From Mesoterricola silvestris (lineage in GTDB: Bacteria; Acidobacteriota; Holophagae; Holophagales; Holophagaceae): DNA of 64,000 nt. The notes under the pieces were generated by a model, which worked only from the letters and a program-made list of their open reading frames with translations, ran no database searches and had not been told where the DNA came from. Positions 50,660 through 57,908 of this stretch are shown here, piece by piece; position 1 is the stretch's first letter, and each line of letters begins with the position of its first letter. The stretch covers positions 1,736,001-1,800,000 of the forward strand of contig NZ_AP027080.1 of the NCBI RefSeq assembly GCF_030295405.1. Direction: 5' to 3'. The position numbers and the translations under genes were made by a program.

Positions 50660-51123
50660 GCCGGGTACGGCTTGCGGGCCGGGGCCTGGTCCGCACCCAC
50701 CCGGCCGGTTGTGATTTCGGCGGCGGAATAGCTTTCCCGCGGCAGGGGACACCCCGCCATGCGCCGGAGCATGGCCAGCTGCCCCACGTGGGTGAGGGCA
50801 TCGGCCAAGGGGCCGTGCACCAGGCGCTGCCAGTCGGTGCCCAGGGGGCCCGCGGCCAGGCGTCCGTCCAGGCGCTCCATGGCGGCAAAAAAACGGGCCG
50901 ATTCCAGGTCCCAGGCCTCCGGGACGGCCTCCTGCCGCAGCTCCTCCCCCAGGACCAGGGCGTGGGTCCGTTCCAGGAGATCGCTGATGTGGGAGAGGAT
51001 GGCCAGGGGCGTCCGGCCGCCGCCCGGGAAGGTGGCGAAGGCGGGCGGGGCCCCGCGCAGGCATTTGCCGCCCCGGTAGGCCAGGGTGGCGAGCAGGTGG
51101 CGGAGGAATTCACGTTCGTCCAC
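50656..51123 (-). CDS. DinB-superfamily-like protein
   Basis: A 155-aa helical protein. HISDLL near residue 45 and the HVGQLAMLRRMAG segment near 112 resemble the His-containing helices of the DinB four-helix bundle, where three His bind a metal. Function unknown; the fold is used by thiol transferases such as bacillithiol S-transferase. Its ATGA overlap with the cyclase gene makes cotranslation likely, though a functional link is not evident. A second DinB-type gene is divergent, 78 bases away. Confidence 0.65.
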   Translation of the reverse strand: MDEREFLRHLLATLAYRGGKCLRGAPPAFATFPGGGRTPLAILSHISDLLERTHALVLGEELRQEAVPEAWDLESARFFAAMERLDGRLAAGPLGTDWQRLVHGPLADALTHVGQLAMLRRMAGCPLPRESYSAAEITTGRVGADQAPARKPYPA

Positions 51124-51201
51124 GGGCGGCCTCCAGGGAGGCGATCAGGTTACCACCCGCCGGGGAAGGGGTATGATGGCGGTTCCATCCAGGAGGCTCC
51201 C

Positions 51202-51738
51202 ATGGCCCACGTTCCCAGACCGGTTCCCGGGGAGATCCCCGCCGGATACGCCGTCTACGCCGACCGGGTCCCCGCCGGCGAGGTGGACGTCCTCCTGGAG
51301 CGCCAGGGAGGGCACCTGGCCGGGTTGCTGGCCGCGATCCCCGAGGAGCGGGGCGGTTTCCGCTACGCGCCGGGGAAATGGAGCATCAAGGACCTGGTGG
51401 GCCACCTGGCCGACACCGAGCGGATCATGGCCTACCGCCTCCTGTGCGTGGCCCGGGAGGAGCGCACGCCCCTGCCGGGTTTCGAGGAGGACGATTACGC
51501 CCGGGCGGCCCAGGCCGACGCCCGGCCCCTGGCGGACCTGGCCGAGGAGTTCGCCGCGGTGCGCCGGTCCACCCTGGCCCTGGTGCGGGGCCTGGCCCCC
51601 GGGGCCTGGACCCGCCGGGGCACCGTCAACGGCAAGCAGGTCTCCCCCGCGGACCTGGCCTACGTCATCGCCGGCCACACCATCCACCACCTCGAAATCC
51701 TCCAGGAGCGCTACCTGGGAGGCGGTGGCCTGTCGTGA
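51202..51738 (+). CDS. DinB family protein
   Basis: A 178-aa member of the DinB/YfiT-like metalloenzyme superfamily. The helix bundle carries His residues in KWSIKDLVGHLADTERI and in AGHTIHHLEIL, giving the usual 3-His site. AGGAGG is 5 bases before the ATG; the frame starting at 50788 is antisense to the previous gene. The stop overlaps the GTG of a 69-aa membrane ORF. Confidence 0.82.
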   Translation: MAHVPRPVPGEIPAGYAVYADRVPAGEVDVLLERQGGHLAGLLAAIPEERGGFRYAPGKWSIKDLVGHLADTERIMAYRLLCVAREERTPLPGFEEDDYARAAQADARPLADLAEEFAAVRRSTLALVRGLAPGAWTRRGTVNGKQVSPADLAYVIAGHTIHHLEILQERYLGGGGLS

Positions 51739-51944
51739 CGGATCTCCCGCCCCGGTCGAGTTCCCCCTTCGCCCACCCCTGGGTCAACCTGGCCCTCTGC
51801 GCCGTGTGCGTCTACGCGGGCATCCTCGCCGCCATGGTCTGCCTCGCCGCCAAGGACAAGACCGCCTACTTCTTCGCAGCAGCCTTCTCCTTCATCGCGG
51901 CCTTCCGCCTCTTCCAGAACTTCCTCAAAGTGAAGAAAAGCTGA
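51735..51944 (+). CDS. Small two-helix membrane protein (69 aa)
   Basis: The GTG at 51735 overlaps the stop of the DinB gene (GTGA), which indicates translational coupling. Two hydrophobic segments (about 19-38 and 45-60) are joined by AKDKTA, and the C-terminus is basic (KVKKS). No family recognised; it is too short to assign. Confidence 0.5.
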   Translation: MTDLPPRSSSPFAHPWVNLALCAVCVYAGILAAMVCLAAKDKTAYFFAAAFSFIAAFRLFQNFLKVKKS

Positions 51945-52064
51945 ACGCACGTGTTCCGGACGATCGTCAGGGACACGTGCGATGACCCCGCCCTCAGGTG
52001 GCGGAGCCCGGCCGATGCGCGGTGCCCCGGCCTTCGTGAGAGGATGGATGCAAGGAGTCCACCG

Positions 52065-52694
52065 ATGGCCGAGTACCGCCTCACCGCAACGGAGCAGCGC
52101 GTGCTGGGCTGTCTTGTGGAGAAGCACCTCTCCACGCCGGACTACTATCCGCTCACCCTCAATGCCCTGGTGAATGCCTGCAACCAGAGCACCAACCGGG
52201 ATCCGGTCCTGGCCCTGGACGAGGCCGCCGTCATGGAGGCGCTGCAGGAGCTGCGGGACCACCAGGCCGTGTGGTTCGTGGGCGCGGCGGGGAGCCGGGT
52301 CCAGAAGTACGAGCACCGGCTGGCGGAATCCCTGGGGCTGTCGGTGCAGGAATGCGCGATCCTCGCCGAGCTCCTGCTGCGGGGCCCCCAGACCCCCGGG
52401 GAGCTGCGCAACCGCTGCACCCGGATGTACCCCTTCCCGGACCTGCAGGAGGTGGACGCCGTGCTGGGGCTGATGCTGGAGGCCGAGGAACCCCTGGTGG
52501 CCAGGCTCCCCCGGCAGCCGGGCACCAAGGAGACCCGCTACGCCCATCTCCTGGGCGACGCGCCCGCGGCTCCCGAGCCCTCCGCGCCCGTCCCGTCCCG
52601 GGCCTCGGCGCTGGAGGCCGAGGTGGCGGCGCTGAAGGAGGAACTGGCCGCGCTGCGGGGGGAGTTCGAGGCGTTCCGGAAGCAGTTCGAATAG
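52065..52694 (+). CDS. yceH: YceH family (DUF480) protein
   Basis: A 209-aa protein with two winged-helix-like domains. Conserved blocks are LTATEQRVLGCLVEKHLSTPDYYPL, NACNQSTNRDPV and LAELLLRGPQTPGELRNR, and a C-terminal coiled coil ends in FRKQFE. The function is unknown; the fold suggests protein or DNA binding. AAGGAG precedes the ATG. The TAG stop is the boundary of the TA-flanked element 2, and the gene looks complete. Confidence 0.9.
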   Translation: MAEYRLTATEQRVLGCLVEKHLSTPDYYPLTLNALVNACNQSTNRDPVLALDEAAVMEALQELRDHQAVWFVGAAGSRVQKYEHRLAESLGLSVQECAILAELLLRGPQTPGELRNRCTRMYPFPDLQEVDAVLGLMLEAEEPLVARLPRQPGTKETRYAHLLGDAPAAPEPSAPVPSRASALEAEVAALKEELAALRGEFEAFRKQFE

Positions 52695-53069
52695 GGCGTG
52701 TTTGTAAGGATCCAAGTTAAATGAATGAAGGGGTTGTGCTCATATAGACAGGGGCCGCAAGGGTGGCTATCGCTTACATTGGGGCCGGGTGAAAGCTCTG
52801 GACGGCCTGTCCGCGGCGCGCGGGCAAAACGAACGAGAAGCTGAAACGCTGGGGCGCTGGGGGCTCGCTGGGGCACTGGGAAAAGCCGGAAAACCAGGGT
52901 ATTCCTTTCCCAGCGCCCCAGCGAGCCCCCAGCGCCCCAGCGTTTGGCAGTTTCCCTGGTTTTTCTCGGCATGGGATCAAGTAGGAGCTGACCCCGCCAT
53001 TCAACGAATTGGCCTGGTCGTGCCGGCGCTCATTGGGGAGCAGGACGGCCCAACATTCCGAACACGCCT
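52694..53069. mobile_element. TA-flanked MITE-like element 2
   Basis: GGGCGTGTTTG at 52694-52704 and its imperfect inverse at 53059-53069 (9 of 11) bound a 376-base non-coding segment. TA is directly outside both ends (52692-52693, 53070-53071). The left TA plus G makes the yceH stop TAG; the right end completes the TAA stop of the opposing DUF1648 gene. It contains a 40-bp near-perfect hairpin. The 99-residue frame through it looks random. Confidence 0.45.
52844..52945. repeat. 40-bp arm hairpin within element 2
   Basis: The arms 52844-52883 and 52906-52945 are inverted copies with one mismatch in 40 and a 22-base loop. They are built of GCTGGGG-type units (AAACGCTGGGGCGCTGGG...) and unlike the other long-hairpin repeat family. 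Confidence 0.85.
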
Positions 53070-53704
53070 TAGCGCGTCAGGAGGATGACCACCCCCACCG
53101 GCAGCAGCAGCAGGGCCAGCACCACCCAGGAGGCCGGTTTCGCGAAGTTGAGGGTCCACCCCACCCCGATGGCCTTGGGCACCCAGATGCGGTCGTCATC
53201 CGGGTTGACGTAGAAGAGCCCCCACTTGTAGAAGGCGAGGGTGGGGTCCACGGTCCGCACCTGGGCGAAATCCCGGGCCATGAGGACGATTCCCGCGACC
53301 ACCAGGGCCAGGAGGCACCCGAGCCCCGCCAGGCCGATGCCGGGGCCCTTGAAGGGCGTCAGGAGGATGAACCCCATGAGCAGGGACAGACCCAGGCCCA
53401 GCAGGCCCCGCATGGGCGCCATGGCCGCGGCACGGGCCCTGGCCGGGTCCTTCTGGGCCAGGGACATGAGGATGCCCGTGACGAAGGTGACGGTCCAGAT
53501 CAGCAGGGGGATCCCGAAGATCACCCACGGCAGGGCCGCGCGGGGCGTCCATCCGTTGGCGATGCCCCGGGCGTCGAAATGCGTGGGCACGGGATCCGGC
53601 AGGGAAGGGGTGATCCACGCGTAGAAGAACGCCAGGCCCGCGAAGCCGGCCACGGCCAGGAGGTCCCAGGGGGACAGGAGGGAAGGTCGCTCTTCGGGTG
53701 CCAT
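53069..53704 (-). CDS. DUF1648/DUF5808 membrane protein
   Basis: A 211-aa polytopic protein. The DUF1648 region has PSLPDPVPTHFDARGIANGWTPR. About five hydrophobic segments follow, and the C-terminal part has YKWGLFYVNPDDDRIWVPK, as in DUF5808. Similar proteins occur with GntR-type repressors and sporulation-like SdpI immunity proteins; the role here is unknown. Its TAA stop is formed by the right end of element 2, so the C-terminus may have been altered by insertion. Confidence 0.78.
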   Translation of the reverse strand: MAPEERPSLLSPWDLLAVAGFAGLAFFYAWITPSLPDPVPTHFDARGIANGWTPRAALPWVIFGIPLLIWTVTFVTGILMSLAQKDPARARAAAMAPMRGLLGLGLSLLMGFILLTPFKGPGIGLAGLGCLLALVVAGIVLMARDFAQVRTVDPTLAFYKWGLFYVNPDDDRIWVPKAIGVGWTLNFAKPASWVVLALLLLPVGVVILLTR

Positions 53705-53818
53705 GGTGGAAGTATGCGATGGGAAGAATATTTCCGCCCCCGGGTCTTCCGGCCTTTGAAAACGTGCTTATATTGCCTGTAACGTTCTTGTATAAAAGAA
53801 TTCGGGAAGGAGGACCCC

Positions 53819-54289
53819 ATGGGCAAGCATCAGGTGCGGATCGCCTGGAAGCGCGGCGAGGCGGCCTTCGTGGATTCGCGCTACAGCAGGGCCCACGAGT
53901 GGGTCTTCGACGGCGGGGCCCGGGTGCCGGCCTCCTCCTCGCCCTTCGTGGTGCCGCCCCCCTTGTCGGAGCCCACCCACGTGGACCCGGAAGAGGCCCT
54001 GGTGGCGGCCGCGAGCAGCTGCCACATGCTCTGGTTCCTTTCCATCGCGGCCGGCAAGGGCTTCGTGGTGGACGCCTACGCCGACGAGGCGGTGGGCACC
54101 ATGGGGCGCAACCCGAAGGGGAAGGTGGCCATGACCCGCATCGCCCTGCACCCGGAGATCACCTTCTCGGGCCAGGCCCCCACCGCGCGCCAGCTGCGGG
54201 AGCTCCACGAGGCCTCCCACGAGTGCTGCATGATCGCCAACTCCCTCATCACGGAGATCGTGGTGGAGGAGCCCGTCAAGCTACCTTGA
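53819..54289 (+). CDS. OsmC family peroxiredoxin-like protein
   Basis: A 156-aa OsmC/Ohr-family protein. The two reactive Cys segments are ASSCHMLW (about residue 68) and ASHECCMIANS near 140; in the family these reduce organic hydroperoxides. AAGGAGGA is 5 bases before the ATG. An AT-rich stretch with TATAAA at 53791-53796 could be the promoter. Convergent with the next gene, overlapping its 3' end by 14 bases. Confidence 0.85.
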   Translation: MGKHQVRIAWKRGEAAFVDSRYSRAHEWVFDGGARVPASSSPFVVPPPLSEPTHVDPEEALVAAASSCHMLWFLSIAAGKGFVVDAYADEAVGTMGRNPKGKVAMTRIALHPEITFSGQAPTARQLRELHEASHECCMIANSLITEIVVEEPVKLP

Positions 54290-54779
54290 ACTTCCGCCCG
54301 ATCCAGGTGCGGGCCAGGGGCGCCTCCAGCTTCCCCGCGCGCAGGTCGCCCACGGTGTAGAGCGACAGGTCCAGCACGGGGGTGTCCGGGCCCAGGGAGC
54401 CGTCCTGGAGCCGGGCCTCCAGCTCCGCCTTGGGCACCGCCCGGAGTCCCCCGGCGTCCACCAGTACGGCGGAGGCGGCATCCACCTCCCCGAGGTCCAG
54501 GCCCGCCACCAGGTGGCGCACCTTGCGCAGCATGCCGTCGATGGCGCAGCCCGAAGGCGCCGAGGCCAGGTCCGGTTCGGCCACGGCCAGGATCCGGTCC
54601 CTCACCAGGGCGAAGGCGCCCTGGTAGGCGTGCCCCTTGTGCCGCCACTGGCCCAGGATGGCTTCCATGCCCTCCTGGAGGCGGGCCCGGGCCTCCCCGG
54701 AAAGGGGCCGGTCCAGGGCCACCAGCCAGAGGCGGGCGGAATCGGGCAGGTTCTGGAAGGGATCGTGCGGCTGGGACAT
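54276..54779 (-). CDS. Conserved-looking hypothetical protein (167 aa)
   Basis: A 167-aa cytoplasmic protein with no signal or membrane segment. LVALDRPLSGEARARLQEGME, WRHKGHAYQGAF and FSGCAIDGMLRKV-like SGCAIDGMLRKV are the distinctive parts. The C-terminal VLDLSLYTVGDLRAGKLEAPL region is compact. I do not assign a function. GC content and codon use are like the neighbours. Confidence 0.65.
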   Translation of the reverse strand: MSQPHDPFQNLPDSARLWLVALDRPLSGEARARLQEGMEAILGQWRHKGHAYQGAFALVRDRILAVAEPDLASAPSGCAIDGMLRKVRHLVAGLDLGEVDAASAVLVDAGGLRAVPKAELEARLQDGSLGPDTPVLDLSLYTVGDLRAGKLEAPLARTWIGRKFKVA

Positions 54780-54897
54780 GGTTCGGCCTCGGGGGTCATT
54801 CTACCTGAGATTGAGTCCCCGGGGCAGGGTTGCCCCCGCGGGGCATAATGGAACGGGACCCGGCGTAGCATGGGGCCACCCCATTCCGGAGGACGCG

Positions 54898-55815
54898 ATG
54901 ACCGCACGTGTCAAAGAAATCCTTTCGTGGTACGGCTCGGACTGCCCGGGCGTGAAGGCGAACCTGGCCCGCCTGATGAACACCGGGAAGCTGGCCGGCA
55001 CCGGGAAGTTCGTGATCCTGCCCGTGGACCAGGGCTTCGAGCACGGCCCCGCCCGCAGCTTCGCGCCCAACCCCGCCGGCTACGACCCGCGCTACCACGT
55101 GGAGCTGGCCATCGAGGCCGGGTGCAACGCCTACGCGGCGCCCCTGGGCTTCCTGGAGGCCGTGGCCGGGGACTACGCCGGGGAAATCCCCCTGATCCTC
55201 AAGCTCAACAACAGCGATAGCCTGGCCAAGGTGGGCGAGCCCTGCTCGGCGGTGACCGGCTCGGTGGAGGACGCGCTGCGCCTGGGCTGCGCCGCCATCG
55301 GCTACACCATCTACCCGGGCAGCGGGGAGCGCAACGCCCAGTACGAGGCGCTGCGCGAGCTGGTCCTGGAGGCCAAGGCCGTGGGCCTGCCCACCGTCGT
55401 GTGGGCCTACCCCCGGGGAGCCGGCGTCTCCAAGGAGGGCGAGACCGCCCTGGATGTGGTGGCCTACGCCGCCCAGATGGCGGCGCAGATGGGAGCCCAC
55501 ATCATCAAGGTGAAGCCGCCCAAGGATTTCCTGGAGCAGGCCGAGGCCAAGAAGGTCTACGAGAAGTACGGCATCCCCTCGTCCACCCTGCGGGACCGCA
55601 TCCGGCACGTGGTGCAGGCCGCCTTCAACGGCCGGCGCATCGTGATCTTCTCCGGCGGCGAGGCCAAGGGCACCGAGGAGGTGCTGGCCGAGGTGCGGGA
55701 GATCGCCGCCGGGGGCGGCTTCGGCAGCATCATGGGGCGCAACGCCTTCCAGCGGCCGAAGAAGGAGGCCCTGGAACTGCTGGCGGCGGTCATGGCCATC
55801 CACGCCGGGGCCTGA
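54898..55815 (+). CDS. fbaB: Class I fructose-bisphosphate aldolase (DhnA/FbaB type)
   Basis: A 305-aa Schiff-base aldolase. The barrel motifs are [12 protein letters not shown] near 42-53, GYTIYPGS and the Lys-bearing HIIKVKPP, where the catalytic lysine lies. [17 protein letters not shown] ends the barrel. It converts fructose-1,6-bisphosphate to DHAP and G3P without metal. The start at 54898 has GGAGGA 5 bases before it; the longer frame is antisense to the previous gene. A class II aldolase lies at the right edge of the window, so the organism has both types. Confidence 0.92.
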   Translation: MTARVKEILSWYGSDCPGVKANLARLMNTGKLAGTGKFVILPVDQGFEHGPARSFAPNPAGYDPRYHVELAIEAGCNAYAAPLGFLEAVAGDYAGEIPLILKLNNSDSLAKVGEPCSAVTGSVEDALRLGCAAIGYTIYPGSGERNAQYEALRELVLEAKAVGLPTVVWAYPRGAGVSKEGETALDVVAYAAQMAAQMGAHIIKVKPPKDFLEQAEAKKVYEKYGIPSSTLRDRIRHVVQAAFNGRRIVIFSGGEAKGTEEVLAEVREIAAGGGFGSIMGRNAFQRPKKEALELLAAVMAIHAGA

Positions 55816-55988
55816 AAAAAAGTTTAAAGAGTTCACATTCCGGTTTTGAAGGGACCTAGGCTGGGTCTGTGCGGGCATCGCGGCGCGTTTCCAGGCGCCC
55901 GGGGCCGGGAGGGACGTGCGCCCGCAGGGGCCCGCGCATCCCGTGTTGCACCATCAATCGTGAAAAAATTCTCAAATAACGCGGATCC

Positions 55989-56002
55989 TTGACGCCCATC
56001 AA
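55989..56002. promoter_or_regulatory. FNR/DNR-type binding site upstream of hcp
   Basis: TTGACGCCCATCAA matches the TTGAY-N4-ATCAA half-site pair of FNR/CRP-family regulators (FNR, DNR, NnrR, HcpR). It lies 55 bases before the hcp start, in the 241-base gap that follows fbaB; nothing else is recognised in that gap. Confidence 0.5.
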
Positions 56003-56056
56003 GGCGCCCGACCCCGCCCCCTTGGGACGCTGTTCCCAGGATTCTTGGAGGAAACC

Positions 56057-57337
56057 ATGTTCTGCAACCAGTGTGAGCAGGCTGCCAAAGGCACCGGCTG
56101 CGAGGATTTCGGCATCTGCGGCAAGGACGAGGACGTCCAGTCCCTGCAGGAGACGCTGCTCTACGGCCTGAAGGGGATGGCCGCCTACGCCCACCACGCG
56201 CGGCGCCTGGGAAAGGTGGACGAGGCCGTCTCGGCCTTCACCGAGGAGGCCCTCTTCGCCACCATGACCAACGTCAACTTCGACGTGCCCAGCCTCCTGG
56301 AACTGGTGCTGGAGTGCGGCAAGCAGAACCTGCGGGTCATGCAGATGCTGGACGAGGCCCACGTGGAGCGCTACGGCCAGCCCGCCGTCGGCCAGGTGGC
56401 CACCGGCACCCGGCCGCGGCCCGGCATCCTCGTCACGGGCCACGATCTCCTGGACCTGGAGCACCTCCTGGCCCAGGTGGAGGGCACCGACGTGCTGGTC
56501 TACACCCACGGCGAGATGCTGCCGGCCCACATGTATCCCGTCCTGAAGAACCATCCCCATCTCGCCGGCCACTTCGGCGGGGCCTGGCAGCTTCAGAAGA
56601 CCGAGTTCGAGGCCTTCGGCGGCGCCATCCTGGCCACCACCAACTGCATCCTGGAGCCCCGGGAATCCTACAAGGACCGGGTGTTCACCACCCGCGTCAC
56701 GGCGGTCCCCGGCGGCACGCGGCTGCGGGGCGACGATTTCTCCGCGGTCATCGCCCGGGCCAAGGCCCTGGGGCCGCTCCCCGAGCGCACGGGGCCCGCC
56801 CTCACCGTGGGCTTCCACCACAGCGTGATCCTCGGCGCGGCGCCGGCCATCCTGGACGCGGTGGCCAAGGGGGAGGTGACGCGCTTCTTCGTCATCGGCG
56901 GCTGCGACGGGGCCGAGCCCGGCCGCAACTACTTCAGCGACTTCGCGAAGAACGCCCCCGCCACCTCCTTCATCCTCACCCTGGGCTGCGGCAAGTTCCG
57001 CATCCTGGACCACGACTACGGCACGCTCCTGGGCCTGCCGCGCCTCCTGGACATGGGGCAGTGCAACAACGCCTACGGCGCCATCCAGGTGGCCGTCGGG
57101 CTGGCCGGGGCCCTCCAGTGCGGCGTCAATGACCTGCCCCTGACGATTGTCCTTTCATGGTTCGAGCAGAAGGCCGTGGCCGTGCTCCTCACCCTGCTGC
57201 ACCTGGGCGTGAAGAACATCGCGGTGGGCCCCGCCGCTCCCGCGTTCCTCAGCCCGAACGTCTTCAAGGTGCTCCAGGACGCCTACGGCCTGAAACTCAC
57301 CGGAACCGACGCCAAGGCCGATATGGCCCTGGTATGA
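56057..57337 (+). CDS. hcp: Hydroxylamine reductase / hybrid cluster protein, short class
   Basis: A 426-aa cytoplasmic iron-sulfur protein. The N-terminal C-x2-C-x8-C-x5-C motif (FCNQCEQ...GCEDFGICG) binds the [4Fe-4S] cluster. Hybrid-cluster ligands are seen in GHD, THGE, TTNC, IGGCDGAEPGRN (persulfide Cys), LGCGKFR, GQCNNAY and FEQKA. It is about 120 residues shorter than the 550-aa form, missing most of one helical bundle, as in short HCPs. Hcp acts on NO or hydroxylamine. The start at 56057 is preceded by GGAGG; the FNR-type site upstream and nrfHA downstream tie it to nitrosative stress. Confidence 0.93.
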   Translation: MFCNQCEQAAKGTGCEDFGICGKDEDVQSLQETLLYGLKGMAAYAHHARRLGKVDEAVSAFTEEALFATMTNVNFDVPSLLELVLECGKQNLRVMQMLDEAHVERYGQPAVGQVATGTRPRPGILVTGHDLLDLEHLLAQVEGTDVLVYTHGEMLPAHMYPVLKNHPHLAGHFGGAWQLQKTEFEAFGGAILATTNCILEPRESYKDRVFTTRVTAVPGGTRLRGDDFSAVIARAKALGPLPERTGPALTVGFHHSVILGAAPAILDAVAKGEVTRFFVIGGCDGAEPGRNYFSDFAKNAPATSFILTLGCGKFRILDHDYGTLLGLPRLLDMGQCNNAYGAIQVAVGLAGALQCGVNDLPLTIVLSWFEQKAVAVLLTLLHLGVKNIAVGPAAPAFLSPNVFKVLQDAYGLKLTGTDAKADMALV

Positions 57338-57371
57338 TTCCCCCGCGACCCCCCAATCCGAGGAATTCCCC

Positions 57372-57863
57372 GTGAAAGCCAAGAGCTCCGTTCTCATCCT
57401 GGGTCTGGCCATCCCGATTCTCCTCGGGGTGTTCTTCGGGTCCGGCGTCTACACCTTCGTCGCCGCCAACGGGACGTCGTACCTCTCCGACAATCCGGCG
57501 GTGTGCGTGAACTGCCATGTCATGCAGGAGAACTACGACGGGTGGCTGCACGGGTCCCACCACGCGGTGGCCACGTGCAACGACTGCCACCTTCCGCACA
57601 ACAACATCGTGAACAAGTACTTCGTGAAGGCCTCCAACGGCTGGCACCATTCCCAGGCCTTCACCATGGGGGGCTACCCCGATCCCATCCGCATCAAGCC
57701 CGGAAACGCCAAGGTGCTGGAAGACAACTGCGTGCGGTGTCACGCGGGCCTCACGGGCGAGATCACGGCCCACGGGACCCTGGGCGTGCCCACGGATCCC
57801 GCGCGCCGCGCCGACCTCTACGGCTGCGTGCGCTGCCACCCCGGCGTGGGCCATGGCCGCTGA
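57372..57863 (+). CDS. nrfH: Cytochrome c nitrite reductase small subunit NrfH
   Basis: A 163-aa tetraheme quinol dehydrogenase. One N-terminal helix (about 6-28) anchors it in the membrane. Four CxxCH sites follow: CVNCH (with VM, the Met-ligated heme of the family), CNDCH, CVRCH and a final CVRCH. It passes menaquinol electrons to NrfA, with which it forms a complex. The start is GTG at 57372, 34 bases after hcp. In this operon it may also serve NapA. Confidence 0.95.
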   Translation: MKAKSSVLILGLAIPILLGVFFGSGVYTFVAANGTSYLSDNPAVCVNCHVMQENYDGWLHGSHHAVATCNDCHLPHNNIVNKYFVKASNGWHHSQAFTMGGYPDPIRIKPGNAKVLEDNCVRCHAGLTGEITAHGTLGVPTDPARRADLYGCVRCHPGVGHGR

Positions 57864-57908
57864 AACCCGAACCTCCTCCCCATCCACCCCGACCCCGCGA
57901 GGCTGACC

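Noticed and set aside
45288-51113. 1941-codon open frame on the minus strand
   Set aside because: It is antisense to tonB, the receptor and the PepSY gene and out of frame with the cyclase. Long stop-free frames are expected at this GC content.
52844-52945. CRISPR-like array from repeated GCTGGGG words
   Set aside because: The repeats form one palindrome with no regular spacers and there are no cas genes in the window.
52789-53088. 99-residue ORF through the hairpin of element 2
   Set aside because: It merely reads the inverted repeat; composition is random and no start signals exist.
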